Assembly: GCA_009691785.1 (NCBI GenBank)
Contig: SIAM01000001.1
Location: forward strand, 1 to 64,000
Reading direction: 5' to 3'
From: Phycisphaerales bacterium
Lineage (GTDB): Bacteria > Planctomycetota > Phycisphaerae > Phycisphaerales > SM1A02
Length of the DNA stretch: 64,000 nucleotides
Made by a program: the position numbers and the translations under genes. Positions 17,011 through 24,953 of this stretch are shown here, one piece after another; within the stretch, counting starts at the first letter, position 1; the number at the start of each line of letters is the position of its first letter. Below the pieces are notes generated by a model. The model worked only from the letters and a program-made list of their open reading frames with translations, was not told where the DNA came from and did no database searches.

Positions 17011-18930
17011 ATGAGCACCGTCGGCCGAAATGATCCCTGTTCCTGTGGCAGCGGGCGTAAGGCCAAACACTGTTGCCAAAGTTCCAAGGGCGCCAGTGGC
17101 GCCGCAAGCAACGCGCCAATGATTTTGCTGCCCGCCATGGCAGGTTTGCGCGCGCAAGAAGTGCATATGGGTCAGGCGGTGTTGATTGCGCAGGATCGAC
17201 AACAACATGGTGACTTGACTGGCGCGGAAAAAATCTATCAACTCATTCTTGCTGTGGATCCAAATCACGGAGATGCCATGTTTTTTCTTGGCGTGCTGAA
17301 ACATCAAATGGGTAATTCAAGACAGGCGTTCACCCTGTTGAAACTTGCAATCGAAAAACATCCAAGGGTGTACAAGTACCACTTTAACTTTGGAATTATT
17401 TGCGACGAAGTTTCCGCGATTGAAGAATCCATCAAGGCGTTTCGTTGCGCGATCGCCATTGATCCGCAACCCAACGCATGGGGCAACCTAGGCAAAGTGC
17501 TGAAACAATTTGGTGAGCTGGATGAGGCGGCGGAATGTTGCAAGCAATCCATCCAATTGCAGAAGCATTTTCAAAATGCAATTTCATACAACAACCTTGG
17601 AACCATCTACCAACAACAGGGAAAGTTGAAAGAGGCTGTTGAATGTTTCGCAATGGCGATTTCTATTGAACCCACGGACGCGATGGCGGAAAGTAATTAC
17701 TTGTACACGCTGAACTTTTTGCCGCAGCCAGATTTACAAATGATTTTTAACGCCCATAAAAACTTTGGCGCGCGATATGACCGGCCCATGGCGCCGCGCC
17801 CACCTCTTGCGCCCGCGGATTCCACGCGCAAAATTCGCGTTGGGTATGTGTCGGAGGATTTTAGGCAGCATTCCGTGGCGCATTTCATAGAACCTATTTT
17901 GGCGGCGCATGACCAAAGCAAGTTTGAGTTGTTCTGCTACTACAACCATTCCATTGTTGATGAACGCACCAAACACATGAAGAGTTTGGTTCCCAATTGG
18001 CGCCTTGTTTTTCAACGCCCCGACGCGGATGTGGCTGAACTGATTCGCTGCGATGGCATTGACATACTTGTTGACTTGAGTGGCCACACTGGCGCCAACA
18101 AGTTGCCGCTGTTTGGGTTAAAGCCTGCGCCAGTGCAAGTGAGTTGGATTGGATATCCCAATACCACCGGCTTAAGCACCATGGATTACCGCATCACGGA
18201 TGCGTTTGCGGATCCGCCAGGCGTTGCCGATGGATTTCATACGGAAAAACTGTGGCGTCTTCCTGAATGTTTTTCTTGCTTTGAAGCGCCTGCTCAATCG
18301 CCGAATGTTGGGCCGCTTCCAGCCATCAAGAATGCGCAAATTACATTTGGATCATTCAATAATTTTGCAAAGACCACGCCAGAAGTTATTGCGGTGTGGG
18401 CGAACATTCTCAAGCGCGTTCCACAATCCCGCTTGGTGCTGAAAAATAAAAGCATGGCGGCGAAGCATGTGCAAACATTTATTTTTGCGCACTTTGCCAA
18501 GAGTGGTGTTGGTCCAGAGCTATTGGACTTAATGACAATGGACAACGAGCAAACCAGCCACTTGGATCGCTACAACTCCATCGACATTGCGCTTGATCCA
18601 TTTCCCTACAACGGAACAACCACCACATTTGATGCGTTGTGGATGGGCGTTCCTATGGTGGTGCTCAGCGGCTGCAACCATGTCAGCCGCGTGGGCGTGA
18701 GTCAAATGAGCAACTTGGGTTTGCCGGAGTTGATCGCGCGCGACACCAACGACTATGTTGAAATTGCCGTGAAATTGGCCAACGATCTACCACGGCTTGC
18801 GGCGCTGCGAGCTGGCCTGCGTGAACGCTTGAAAAATTCACCACTTATGAATGCGCCGCGCTTCACCAAGAATCTAGAGGACGCGTATCAAGCCATGTGG
18901 AAAACATATTTAGGCACGCAGGCAACATGA
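17011..18930 (+). CDS. SEC-C / TPR / GT41 glycosyltransferase, copy 2 (first gene of coupled operon)
   Basis: 639 residues from the ATG at 17011; a TTG at 17002 is in frame but unlikely. The SEC-C motif NDPCSCGSGRKAKHCC has Cys at 10, 12, 21, 22, followed by LPAMAGLRAQEV. TPR helices span about 45-240 (for example AEKIYQLILAVDPNHGDAMF). The catalytic domain starts at about 275 with RVGYVSEDFRQHSVAHFIEP. All usual GT41 blocks are present: LVDLSGHTG, VSWIGYPNTTGLSTMDYRIT, NNFAKTTPEV and DPFPYNGTTTTFDALWMGVP. It heads a four-gene run in which each stop codon overlaps the next start as ATGA, so the products are probably made in similar amounts and may work together. Confidence 0.9.
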   Translation: MSTVGRNDPCSCGSGRKAKHCCQSSKGASGAASNAPMILLPAMAGLRAQEVHMGQAVLIAQDRQQHGDLTGAEKIYQLILAVDPNHGDAMFFLGVLKHQMGNSRQAFTLLKLAIEKHPRVYKYHFNFGIICDEVSAIEESIKAFRCAIAIDPQPNAWGNLGKVLKQFGELDEAAECCKQSIQLQKHFQNAISYNNLGTIYQQQGKLKEAVECFAMAISIEPTDAMAESNYLYTLNFLPQPDLQMIFNAHKNFGARYDRPMAPRPPLAPADSTRKIRVGYVSEDFRQHSVAHFIEPILAAHDQSKFELFCYYNHSIVDERTKHMKSLVPNWRLVFQRPDADVAELIRCDGIDILVDLSGHTGANKLPLFGLKPAPVQVSWIGYPNTTGLSTMDYRITDAFADPPGVADGFHTEKLWRLPECFSCFEAPAQSPNVGPLPAIKNAQITFGSFNNFAKTTPEVIAVWANILKRVPQSRLVLKNKSMAAKHVQTFIFAHFAKSGVGPELLDLMTMDNEQTSHLDRYNSIDIALDPFPYNGTTTTFDALWMGVPMVVLSGCNHVSRVGVSQMSNLGLPELIARDTNDYVEIAVKLANDLPRLAALRAGLRERLKNSPLMNAPRFTKNLEDAYQAMWKTYLGTQAT

Positions 18931-20765
18931 TTACGCTGCCTTCACTAAGCAACCAGCCATCGCGGCGGGTTCCAATTTCAGAGGCCATGCAAGTGGCGCA
19001 GCAACTGCAAGCGCAAGGCGACGTTGCGGGCGCTGAAAAAATTTACAAGTTGATCTTGGAGGCTGATCCGAATCATGGCGACGGAATTTTTTATCTGGGC
19101 ATGATTCTTTGCCAATCAAAAAGATTTGACGAGGCGTTCACGCTGTTGAAGCGCGCCGTGAAAGTTCATCCCAATGTTTTTGAATTTCATTACAACCTTG
19201 GGCTGATCTACGAATCCAATAACCACTTTGCTCAGGCCCTGGAGTGTTATCGCAGGGCGGTGGAACTTGAACCAAGCGGAAACGCACATTCCAATCTTGC
19301 AAAAAATCTGACAGACAGCGGGCAATTGACCGAGGCAATTGAATTTGCGCGCGAGGCCATAAAAAGATTGCCGCACAACCAGCGAGCCATTCCCCACAAC
19401 AATTTAGGCAGCGCGTTAACGCTGAGGGGCGAACTTGAACAGGGCCTTGAGAACTACAAACTGGCGATTGCCATTGATGTTGAAAACGCGTTCATGCACA
19501 GCAATTATTTACTGGCTTCCAATTACGTGGCGCATGCGGACCTGACCAGCGCATTTGAAGAGCACAAAAAGTTTGGCGACAAGTTTGAAAGTTTCATTGC
19601 AAAGCTGTACGAGAATCCGCTCGCCGCGCAAGCCAAGAAGCTGCAACGCGCACGCACCGACCACAAGCCGCGCATTGGATATGTGTCGCCCGATTTCTAC
19701 GGCCATGCGGTGGGACAATTTATAGAACCTATTTTGGCCACGCATGACAAAACCAAATTTGAATTGGTTTGCTACAGCGATAATCAATACACGGATGACA
19801 GCACCGTGCGTATGAAGACGCTTGTTTCCAATTGGCGCCAAGTAAACGCGATGAATGACGAGGATTTGGCGCACATGATCCAAACGGACGGCATTGACAT
19901 TCTTGTGGACCTGGCGGGACACACCGCGCTGAACAGAATGGGCGTGTTCATTCGCAAGCCCGCGCCCATTCAAGTGACTTGGATTGGATATCCAAACACC
20001 ACCGGTTTGTCGACCATGGATTACAGAATCACGGACGCGCTTGCCGACCCTGTTGGCGCGGCGGATGCGCTGCACACGGAGAAGTTGCTGCGTTTGCCAG
20101 AATGCTTTTCCTGTTTTCAAGCGCCCAAGAAAAGTCCAGATGTTGGACCACTTCCCGCGCTTCACAATGGATTCATAACGATCGGTTCCTTCAACAACTT
20201 CGCCAAGATCACGCCGCACGTCATGGGCGTGTGGATTGACATTATGAATCGCGTGCCGGGATCACGGCTGCTGCTGAAGAATCGCAGCTTGGATAACCCT
20301 CGTTTGAAGGAATTAATTCTGGGCGAACTGTGCAAGCATGGCGCGGATGCAAAGCGTGTGGAATTGCGCAGCCCCAGCATGACAACCTTTGAACATTTGA
20401 ATTGCTACAACATGCTGGACATTGCGCTGGATTCATTTCCTTACAACGGAACCACCACAACGTGCGAGGCGCTTTGGATGGGCGTGCCCGTGGTCACGCT
20501 TGCGGGGCGCAACCATGTCAGTCGCGTGGGCGTGAGCCAAATGACCAACTTGGGTTTACATGAGTTGATCGCGCGCGACACGAACGACTATGTGAATATT
20601 GCGGTGGCGCTTGCCAACGATGTGCCGCGTCTCACCGCGCTACGAGGCGGGCTGCGCGAGCGCCTGAAAAATTCCCCGCTGATGAATGTGACGCGCTTCA
20701 CCAAGAATCTTGAAGAGGCATATCAAGTGATATGGAAAAAATATCTGTCGGAGACGAGCGCATGA
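18927..20765 (+). CDS. TPR / GT41 glycosyltransferase without SEC-C, copy 3
   Basis: 612 residues from the ATG at 18927, which overlaps the preceding TGA. The SEC-C motif is missing: the protein begins at the position that follows SEC-C in its siblings (MITLPSLSNQPSRRVPISEA). TPRs cover about 20-215. The catalytic domain from about 249 reads RIGYVSPDFYGHAVGQFIEP: the first His (human OGT H498 position) is kept, but the second His of the siblings (VAHF) is Gln. DPFPYNG is changed to DSFPYNG. The other blocks (VDLAGHTALN, NNFAKITPHV, NGTTTTCEALWMGVPVVTLA) are intact. The substitutions suggest a different acceptor or donor preference. Confidence 0.9.
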   Translation: MITLPSLSNQPSRRVPISEAMQVAQQLQAQGDVAGAEKIYKLILEADPNHGDGIFYLGMILCQSKRFDEAFTLLKRAVKVHPNVFEFHYNLGLIYESNNHFAQALECYRRAVELEPSGNAHSNLAKNLTDSGQLTEAIEFAREAIKRLPHNQRAIPHNNLGSALTLRGELEQGLENYKLAIAIDVENAFMHSNYLLASNYVAHADLTSAFEEHKKFGDKFESFIAKLYENPLAAQAKKLQRARTDHKPRIGYVSPDFYGHAVGQFIEPILATHDKTKFELVCYSDNQYTDDSTVRMKTLVSNWRQVNAMNDEDLAHMIQTDGIDILVDLAGHTALNRMGVFIRKPAPIQVTWIGYPNTTGLSTMDYRITDALADPVGAADALHTEKLLRLPECFSCFQAPKKSPDVGPLPALHNGFITIGSFNNFAKITPHVMGVWIDIMNRVPGSRLLLKNRSLDNPRLKELILGELCKHGADAKRVELRSPSMTTFEHLNCYNMLDIALDSFPYNGTTTTCEALWMGVPVVTLAGRNHVSRVGVSQMTNLGLHELIARDTNDYVNIAVALANDVPRLTALRGGLRERLKNSPLMNVTRFTKNLEEAYQVIWKKYLSETSA

Positions 20766-22690
20766 GCGAGGCGAATGAAAAAAAGACTGGCGCGGACAAA
20801 GCCGCTCCCGCCACGCCGGGGGCGGAATCAGCGGCGGAAATTTCTACCGCTTCTATCACGCTTCCGAGCGCTCTTGGCGCGGCGCCAACACAGGCTTCAT
20901 TGGCAAAAGCTTTGGCGACGGCGCAGCAACATCATGCCAAGCGTGAATTTGAGGAAGCCAAAATAATTTATCAATTGATTCTTGATTTTGATCCCGAGCA
21001 TGCGGACGCCATGTTTTATATAGGGGCGGCCATGCACCAGATGGGAGAAACTGCGCAAGGCGTTGAGCGCATGAAGCGCGCGGCGCAACTGCATCCGCGC
21101 GCGGTTGAATATAGCCACAATCTAGGGTTGGTTTACGAGGCCATTGGCGACATGCCCGCGGCCATTGCGTGCTATAGACAAGTGATTGCGAATGATCGCG
21201 GCGGACATTGGCATTGCACACTTGCCAAGCAACTCACCGACGCTGGTCAACTTGATGACGCGATTGAATTTGCGCGCGAGGCCATGATATTGTTGGCGCC
21301 ACACGCTCGTGGCATTGCGCACAATCAACTTGCCAATGCGCTCCTGCTTAAAGGTGAACTAGCGGAGGCTGTTGCCAACTTTCAAATCGCCATTTCGCTG
21401 GATGTGGAAAATGCGATGATGAATAGCAACTATGTGCTGACATTGAACTACCCAAGCCAGCCGAATCTGGCGGCGATTTTTCAAGAGCACAAAAAGTTTG
21501 GTGACAAGTTTGAAAGTTTTGTCCCTCGGATGTACTTCAATCCCCTGCTGTCCAAAGCAAGAGCCGATGCGAATGCCAATCCTGCGCGCCGCCTGCGCGT
21601 TGGCTATGTGTCGCCTGATTTCAACAACCACGCGGTTGGGAAATTCATTGAGCCAATTCTTGCCGCGCACGACACGACCAAGTTTGAATTATTTTGCTAC
21701 TACAACAAGTCGCGCGTTGATGACGCCACCAAGCGCATGCAGGCCGCCGTTGCAAATTGGCGCATGACCGCCGACATGCTTGATAGTGATTTGGCGACCA
21801 CAATTCAAAACGACGCCATTGACATTCTTGTGGACTTATCAGGGCACACAGGCCTGAATCGCTTGCTGGTGTTTGCGCGCAAACCCGCGCCGATTCAGGT
21901 GACTTGGATTGGATATCCCAACACCACTGGCTTGTCGACCATGGATTACAAAATCACGGATGCGTTCGCGGATCCAATCGGCGCAACCGAGGCCTTGCAC
22001 ACTGAAAAGCTGGAGCGCATGCCAGAGTGCTTCTCATGTTTCAGACCGCCAAGCAACGCGCCGGAAGTGAAAGCGCTTCCAGCCACGGCGCGCGGAGCAA
22101 TCACCTTTGGATCATTCAATAATTTCGCCAAGATCACTCCTGAAGTCATGCGCGCGTGGATTGCCATACTTGCGCGCGTTCCTGGCTCGCGACTTGTGTT
22201 GAAGAATTGGTGCCTAGACAGCGACAGCATGAAATCATTCATGCTGAATGCGTTTGCGCAATGCGGTGCAACTGCTGGTCAAGTTGAATTGTGGAATCCA
22301 AACACCTCCAACTTTGATCATTTGAATTGCTACAACTTAATCGACATTGGCCTTGATCCATTTCCATACAACGGAACCACCACAACCTGCGACGCGTTGT
22401 GGATGGGCGTGCCCGTGATCACTCTCGCGGGAGTGAGCCATGTTGGACGCGTGGGGGTGAGCCAAATGAGCAACCTGGGTTTGCAAGAACTGATCGCGCG
22501 CGACACGGATAACTATGTGGATATAGCCGTTGCGCTGGCCAATGATGTGCCGCGGCTTGCGGCGCTACGCGGCGGATTGCGCGAGCGCGTGCGAACATCG
22601 CCGCTGATGGATGCGCCCCGCTTCACAAAAAATCTAGAAGCGGCATATCACAAGATGTGGAACGCCTATCTTTTAAAAGAGAAATCATGA
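20762..22690 (+). CDS. TPR / GT41 glycosyltransferase without SEC-C, copy 4
   Basis: 642 residues from the ATG at 20762 (ATGA overlap with copy 3). In place of SEC-C it has an N-terminal Glu/Lys/Ala/Ser-rich segment of about 40 residues, then ITLPSALGAAPTQASLAKAL. TPRs lie at about 55-240. The catalytic domain from about 279 reads RVGYVSPDFNNHAVGKFIEP, with the first His kept and the second replaced by Lys. LVDLSGHTGLNR, VTWIGYPNTTGLSTMDYKIT, NNFAKITPEV and DPFPYNGTTTTCDALWMGVP are present. It is closest by eye to copy 3, including EHKKFGDKFESF before the catalytic part, suggesting these two arose by tandem duplication. Confidence 0.9.
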   Translation: MSEANEKKTGADKAAPATPGAESAAEISTASITLPSALGAAPTQASLAKALATAQQHHAKREFEEAKIIYQLILDFDPEHADAMFYIGAAMHQMGETAQGVERMKRAAQLHPRAVEYSHNLGLVYEAIGDMPAAIACYRQVIANDRGGHWHCTLAKQLTDAGQLDDAIEFAREAMILLAPHARGIAHNQLANALLLKGELAEAVANFQIAISLDVENAMMNSNYVLTLNYPSQPNLAAIFQEHKKFGDKFESFVPRMYFNPLLSKARADANANPARRLRVGYVSPDFNNHAVGKFIEPILAAHDTTKFELFCYYNKSRVDDATKRMQAAVANWRMTADMLDSDLATTIQNDAIDILVDLSGHTGLNRLLVFARKPAPIQVTWIGYPNTTGLSTMDYKITDAFADPIGATEALHTEKLERMPECFSCFRPPSNAPEVKALPATARGAITFGSFNNFAKITPEVMRAWIAILARVPGSRLVLKNWCLDSDSMKSFMLNAFAQCGATAGQVELWNPNTSNFDHLNCYNLIDIGLDPFPYNGTTTTCDALWMGVPVITLAGVSHVGRVGVSQMSNLGLQELIARDTDNYVDIAVALANDVPRLAALRGGLRERVRTSPLMDAPRFTKNLEAAYHKMWNAYLLKEKS

Positions 22691-24624
22691 GCGACCAAAA
22701 TAAAAATGATCCGTGCTCTTGTGGCAGCGGTCGTAAAGCTAAAAATTGCTGCCTGCGCCCAGAAGTTCCCAAGGGACGCAGCCCAGTTGTGAATTTTCCG
22801 CCCGTTCTTGGACAGCCCGCGCGCACGCTTGCAATTGCCGAAGCCGCCAAAATTGCGCAACACTTTCACGCCAGTAAAGATTTGGAAACTGCGGCAAAAT
22901 TATTTCGTTTGATCCTTGATGCGGACGCAGAGTTTGACGAGGCTCGATTTTATTATGGCCTTCTGCTGCATGAAACGGGTCAAAGCGATGCTGGTGTGGA
23001 GTTGATGCAGCAAGCCTGCGAACACGACAAAAACAACGCTCATTATCAAATGCGTCTTGGAATGGTGTTTGATGATCTTCATAATGGACCCGAATCGCTG
23101 ACGTACTTTCGTCGCGCGCATGCCGTTCAACCAACAGCCGGCAGTTGGTACAACATGGGCGTCAGCCTTCTCAACTTAAACATGCTTGCGGATTCGGAGG
23201 AATGTTTTCGCAAAGCAATTTTGTTATACCCACCAAATCAAACAACAGCGGCTCTGAATAACTTGGCAAGCGCCTTGTACAAGCAAGGAAAAGTGGAGGA
23301 AGCCATTGCAAATTACAAAGTTGCCCACGAGTTGACGCCTCAGGATTCGCTGATTCACAGCAACTATTTATTCATGTTGAATTTTGTTCCGCAACCCGAC
23401 CCCATAAACGTGTTGAGCGAACACAAAAAGTATGCGCAAAAATATGAGACTTCACTACGCAAGAAAACGCGTGATGCCGACATGGCCCTGTCTGTTTTGC
23501 AACGAGATCCAAATCGTCGCCTACGCATTGGGTACCTCTCGCCGGATTTCCGTCAACACTCGGTGGCGCACTTTATTGAACCGGTACTTGCCGAGCATGA
23601 TCAAAGCAAGTTTGAGTTGTTCGCTTACTACTACCACCAGGTGAATGATGTGACCACGGAGCGCATTCGCTCGGTCGTGCCGAATTGGCGCAACATTGTT
23701 GGGCAATCCGATGAGCAAGTTGCCGCGCAGGTACGCGAAGATGAGATTGATATTTTCGTGGATCTCGCCGGCCACGCTGGATTGAATCGACTACAAGTGT
23801 TTGGGCATAAGCCCGGGCCAGTGCAGGTGACCTGGCTTGGCTATCCAAACACCACGGGCTTGTCGACCATGGATTACAGAATCACGGATGCGTTCGCGGA
23901 TCCGCCAGGAATGACCGAGGCGTTTCACAGCGAGACCTTGGTGCGAATGCCTGAATGTTTTTCCTGCTTCAAGGCGCCGTTGCAAAGTCCGGATGTTGGT
24001 CCGTTGCCCGCGCTTCAAACTGGCCACATTACATTTGGCAGCTTCAATATGTTCAGCAAAATGACGCCCGATGTGCTTGCCGCTTGGTCGCGCATTCTGC
24101 TGCGTGTTCCAAATTCAAAAATGGTGATCAAGTACCAAGGCATGGATTCTGAATTCATGCACGCGCTTATTCACGGCATTTTCTCCGGTCACGGAGTGGC
24201 AAAAGAGCGCGTGACTATTTTGGGGCGCGACGCTTCACACCGCGAACACATGGCGCGCTACAACACCATTGATATTGGGCTTGATCCATTTCCCTACAAC
24301 GGCACCACCACCACATGCGACGCGTTATGGATGGGCGTTCCGGTTGTTGTGCTCGCTGGCAACACGCATGTCAGCCGCGTGGGCGTGAGTCAGATGAGCA
24401 ACTTGAACTTGTTGGAAATGATTGCGCAGAACGCGGACGAATACGTTGATATTGCGGCAGCGCTGGCCAATGATTTGCCACGACTTGCGGGTCTGCGCGG
24501 CGGCTTGCGCCAACGAATGGCCGCGTCCCCACTGAACAATGTCCCCCGCTTCACGCGCTTTTTGGAAACCGCATATCAGGACATGTGGAAGCGATATTTA
24601 GAAAAAATTTCTTCGGGCGTTTGA
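22687..24624 (+). CDS. SEC-C / TPR / GT41 glycosyltransferase, copy 5 (last gene of coupled operon)
   Basis: 645 residues from the ATG at 22687 (ATGA overlap with copy 4). The SEC-C motif is NDPCSCGSGRKAKNCC (Cys 10, 12, 21, 22), followed by FPPVLGQPARTLAIAEAAKI. TPR helices lie at about 50-245, and the catalytic domain starts at about 280 with RIGYLSPDFRQHSVAHFIEP. Both His are present, as are DIFVDLAGHAGLN, VTWLGYPNTTGLSTMDYRIT, Lys in MFSKMTPDV and DPFPYNGTTTTCDALWMGVP. It ends the operon and converges on the MT-OGT fusion across a 38-bp tandem-repeat array. Confidence 0.9.
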   Translation: MSDQNKNDPCSCGSGRKAKNCCLRPEVPKGRSPVVNFPPVLGQPARTLAIAEAAKIAQHFHASKDLETAAKLFRLILDADAEFDEARFYYGLLLHETGQSDAGVELMQQACEHDKNNAHYQMRLGMVFDDLHNGPESLTYFRRAHAVQPTAGSWYNMGVSLLNLNMLADSEECFRKAILLYPPNQTTAALNNLASALYKQGKVEEAIANYKVAHELTPQDSLIHSNYLFMLNFVPQPDPINVLSEHKKYAQKYETSLRKKTRDADMALSVLQRDPNRRLRIGYLSPDFRQHSVAHFIEPVLAEHDQSKFELFAYYYHQVNDVTTERIRSVVPNWRNIVGQSDEQVAAQVREDEIDIFVDLAGHAGLNRLQVFGHKPGPVQVTWLGYPNTTGLSTMDYRITDAFADPPGMTEAFHSETLVRMPECFSCFKAPLQSPDVGPLPALQTGHITFGSFNMFSKMTPDVLAAWSRILLRVPNSKMVIKYQGMDSEFMHALIHGIFSGHGVAKERVTILGRDASHREHMARYNTIDIGLDPFPYNGTTTTCDALWMGVPVVVLAGNTHVSRVGVSQMSNLNLLEMIAQNADEYVDIAAALANDLPRLAGLRGGLRQRMAASPLNNVPRFTRFLETAYQDMWKRYLEKISSGV

Positions 24625-24949
24625 TTTCAAGCCAATTATGGCTGCAATGCAAAGTGCTTCCATGCGCTTGATAACCGAACCAACATTTCAAATTGGCTTT
24701 GAGATTGCAAATAAAACGCGCCCAATTTTGAACGCGGATGTTCTTGTAAAAGCGCGCGCCTACTTTTGAGCGCGGATGTTCTTGTAAAAGCGCGCGCCTA
24801 CTTTTGAACGCGGATGTTCTTGTAAAAGCGCGCGCCTACTTTTGAGCGCGGATGTTCTTGTAAAAGCGCGCGCCTACTTTTGAGCGCGGATGTTCTTGTA
24901 AAAGCGCGCGCCTACTTTTGAGCGCGGATGTTCTTGTAAAAGCGCGCGC
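24625..24949. other. Convergent intergenic region dominated by tandem repeats
   Basis: 325 bases between the convergent stops of copy 5 and the MT-OGT gene. The first 100 bases show nothing recognisable; the rest is the 38-bp repeat array. No gene is seen. Confidence 0.7.
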
Positions 24950-24953
24950 CTAC
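24726..24953. repeat. 38-bp tandem repeat array, six units
   Basis: Six head-to-tail units at 24726, 24764, 24802, 24840, 24878 and 24916, nearly identical; units 1 and 3 have GAACGCG where the others have GAGCGCG. Each unit contains GCGCGCGCCTAC, then TTTTGAGCGCGGATG and TTCTTGTAAAA. The last unit runs into the 3' end of the minus-strand MT-OGT gene: its stop codon (24950-24952) and final codons are the same GCGCTCAAAAGTAG found in each unit. Read on the minus strand a unit can form a short CGCGC/GCGCG stem followed by CGCTTTT, so it could act as reiterated weak terminators. The origin is probably slippage duplication of the gene end. Confidence 0.9.

Noticed and set aside
24726..24953. CRISPR array
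   Set aside because: The 38-bp units are directly adjacent without spacers, and no cas genes are present.
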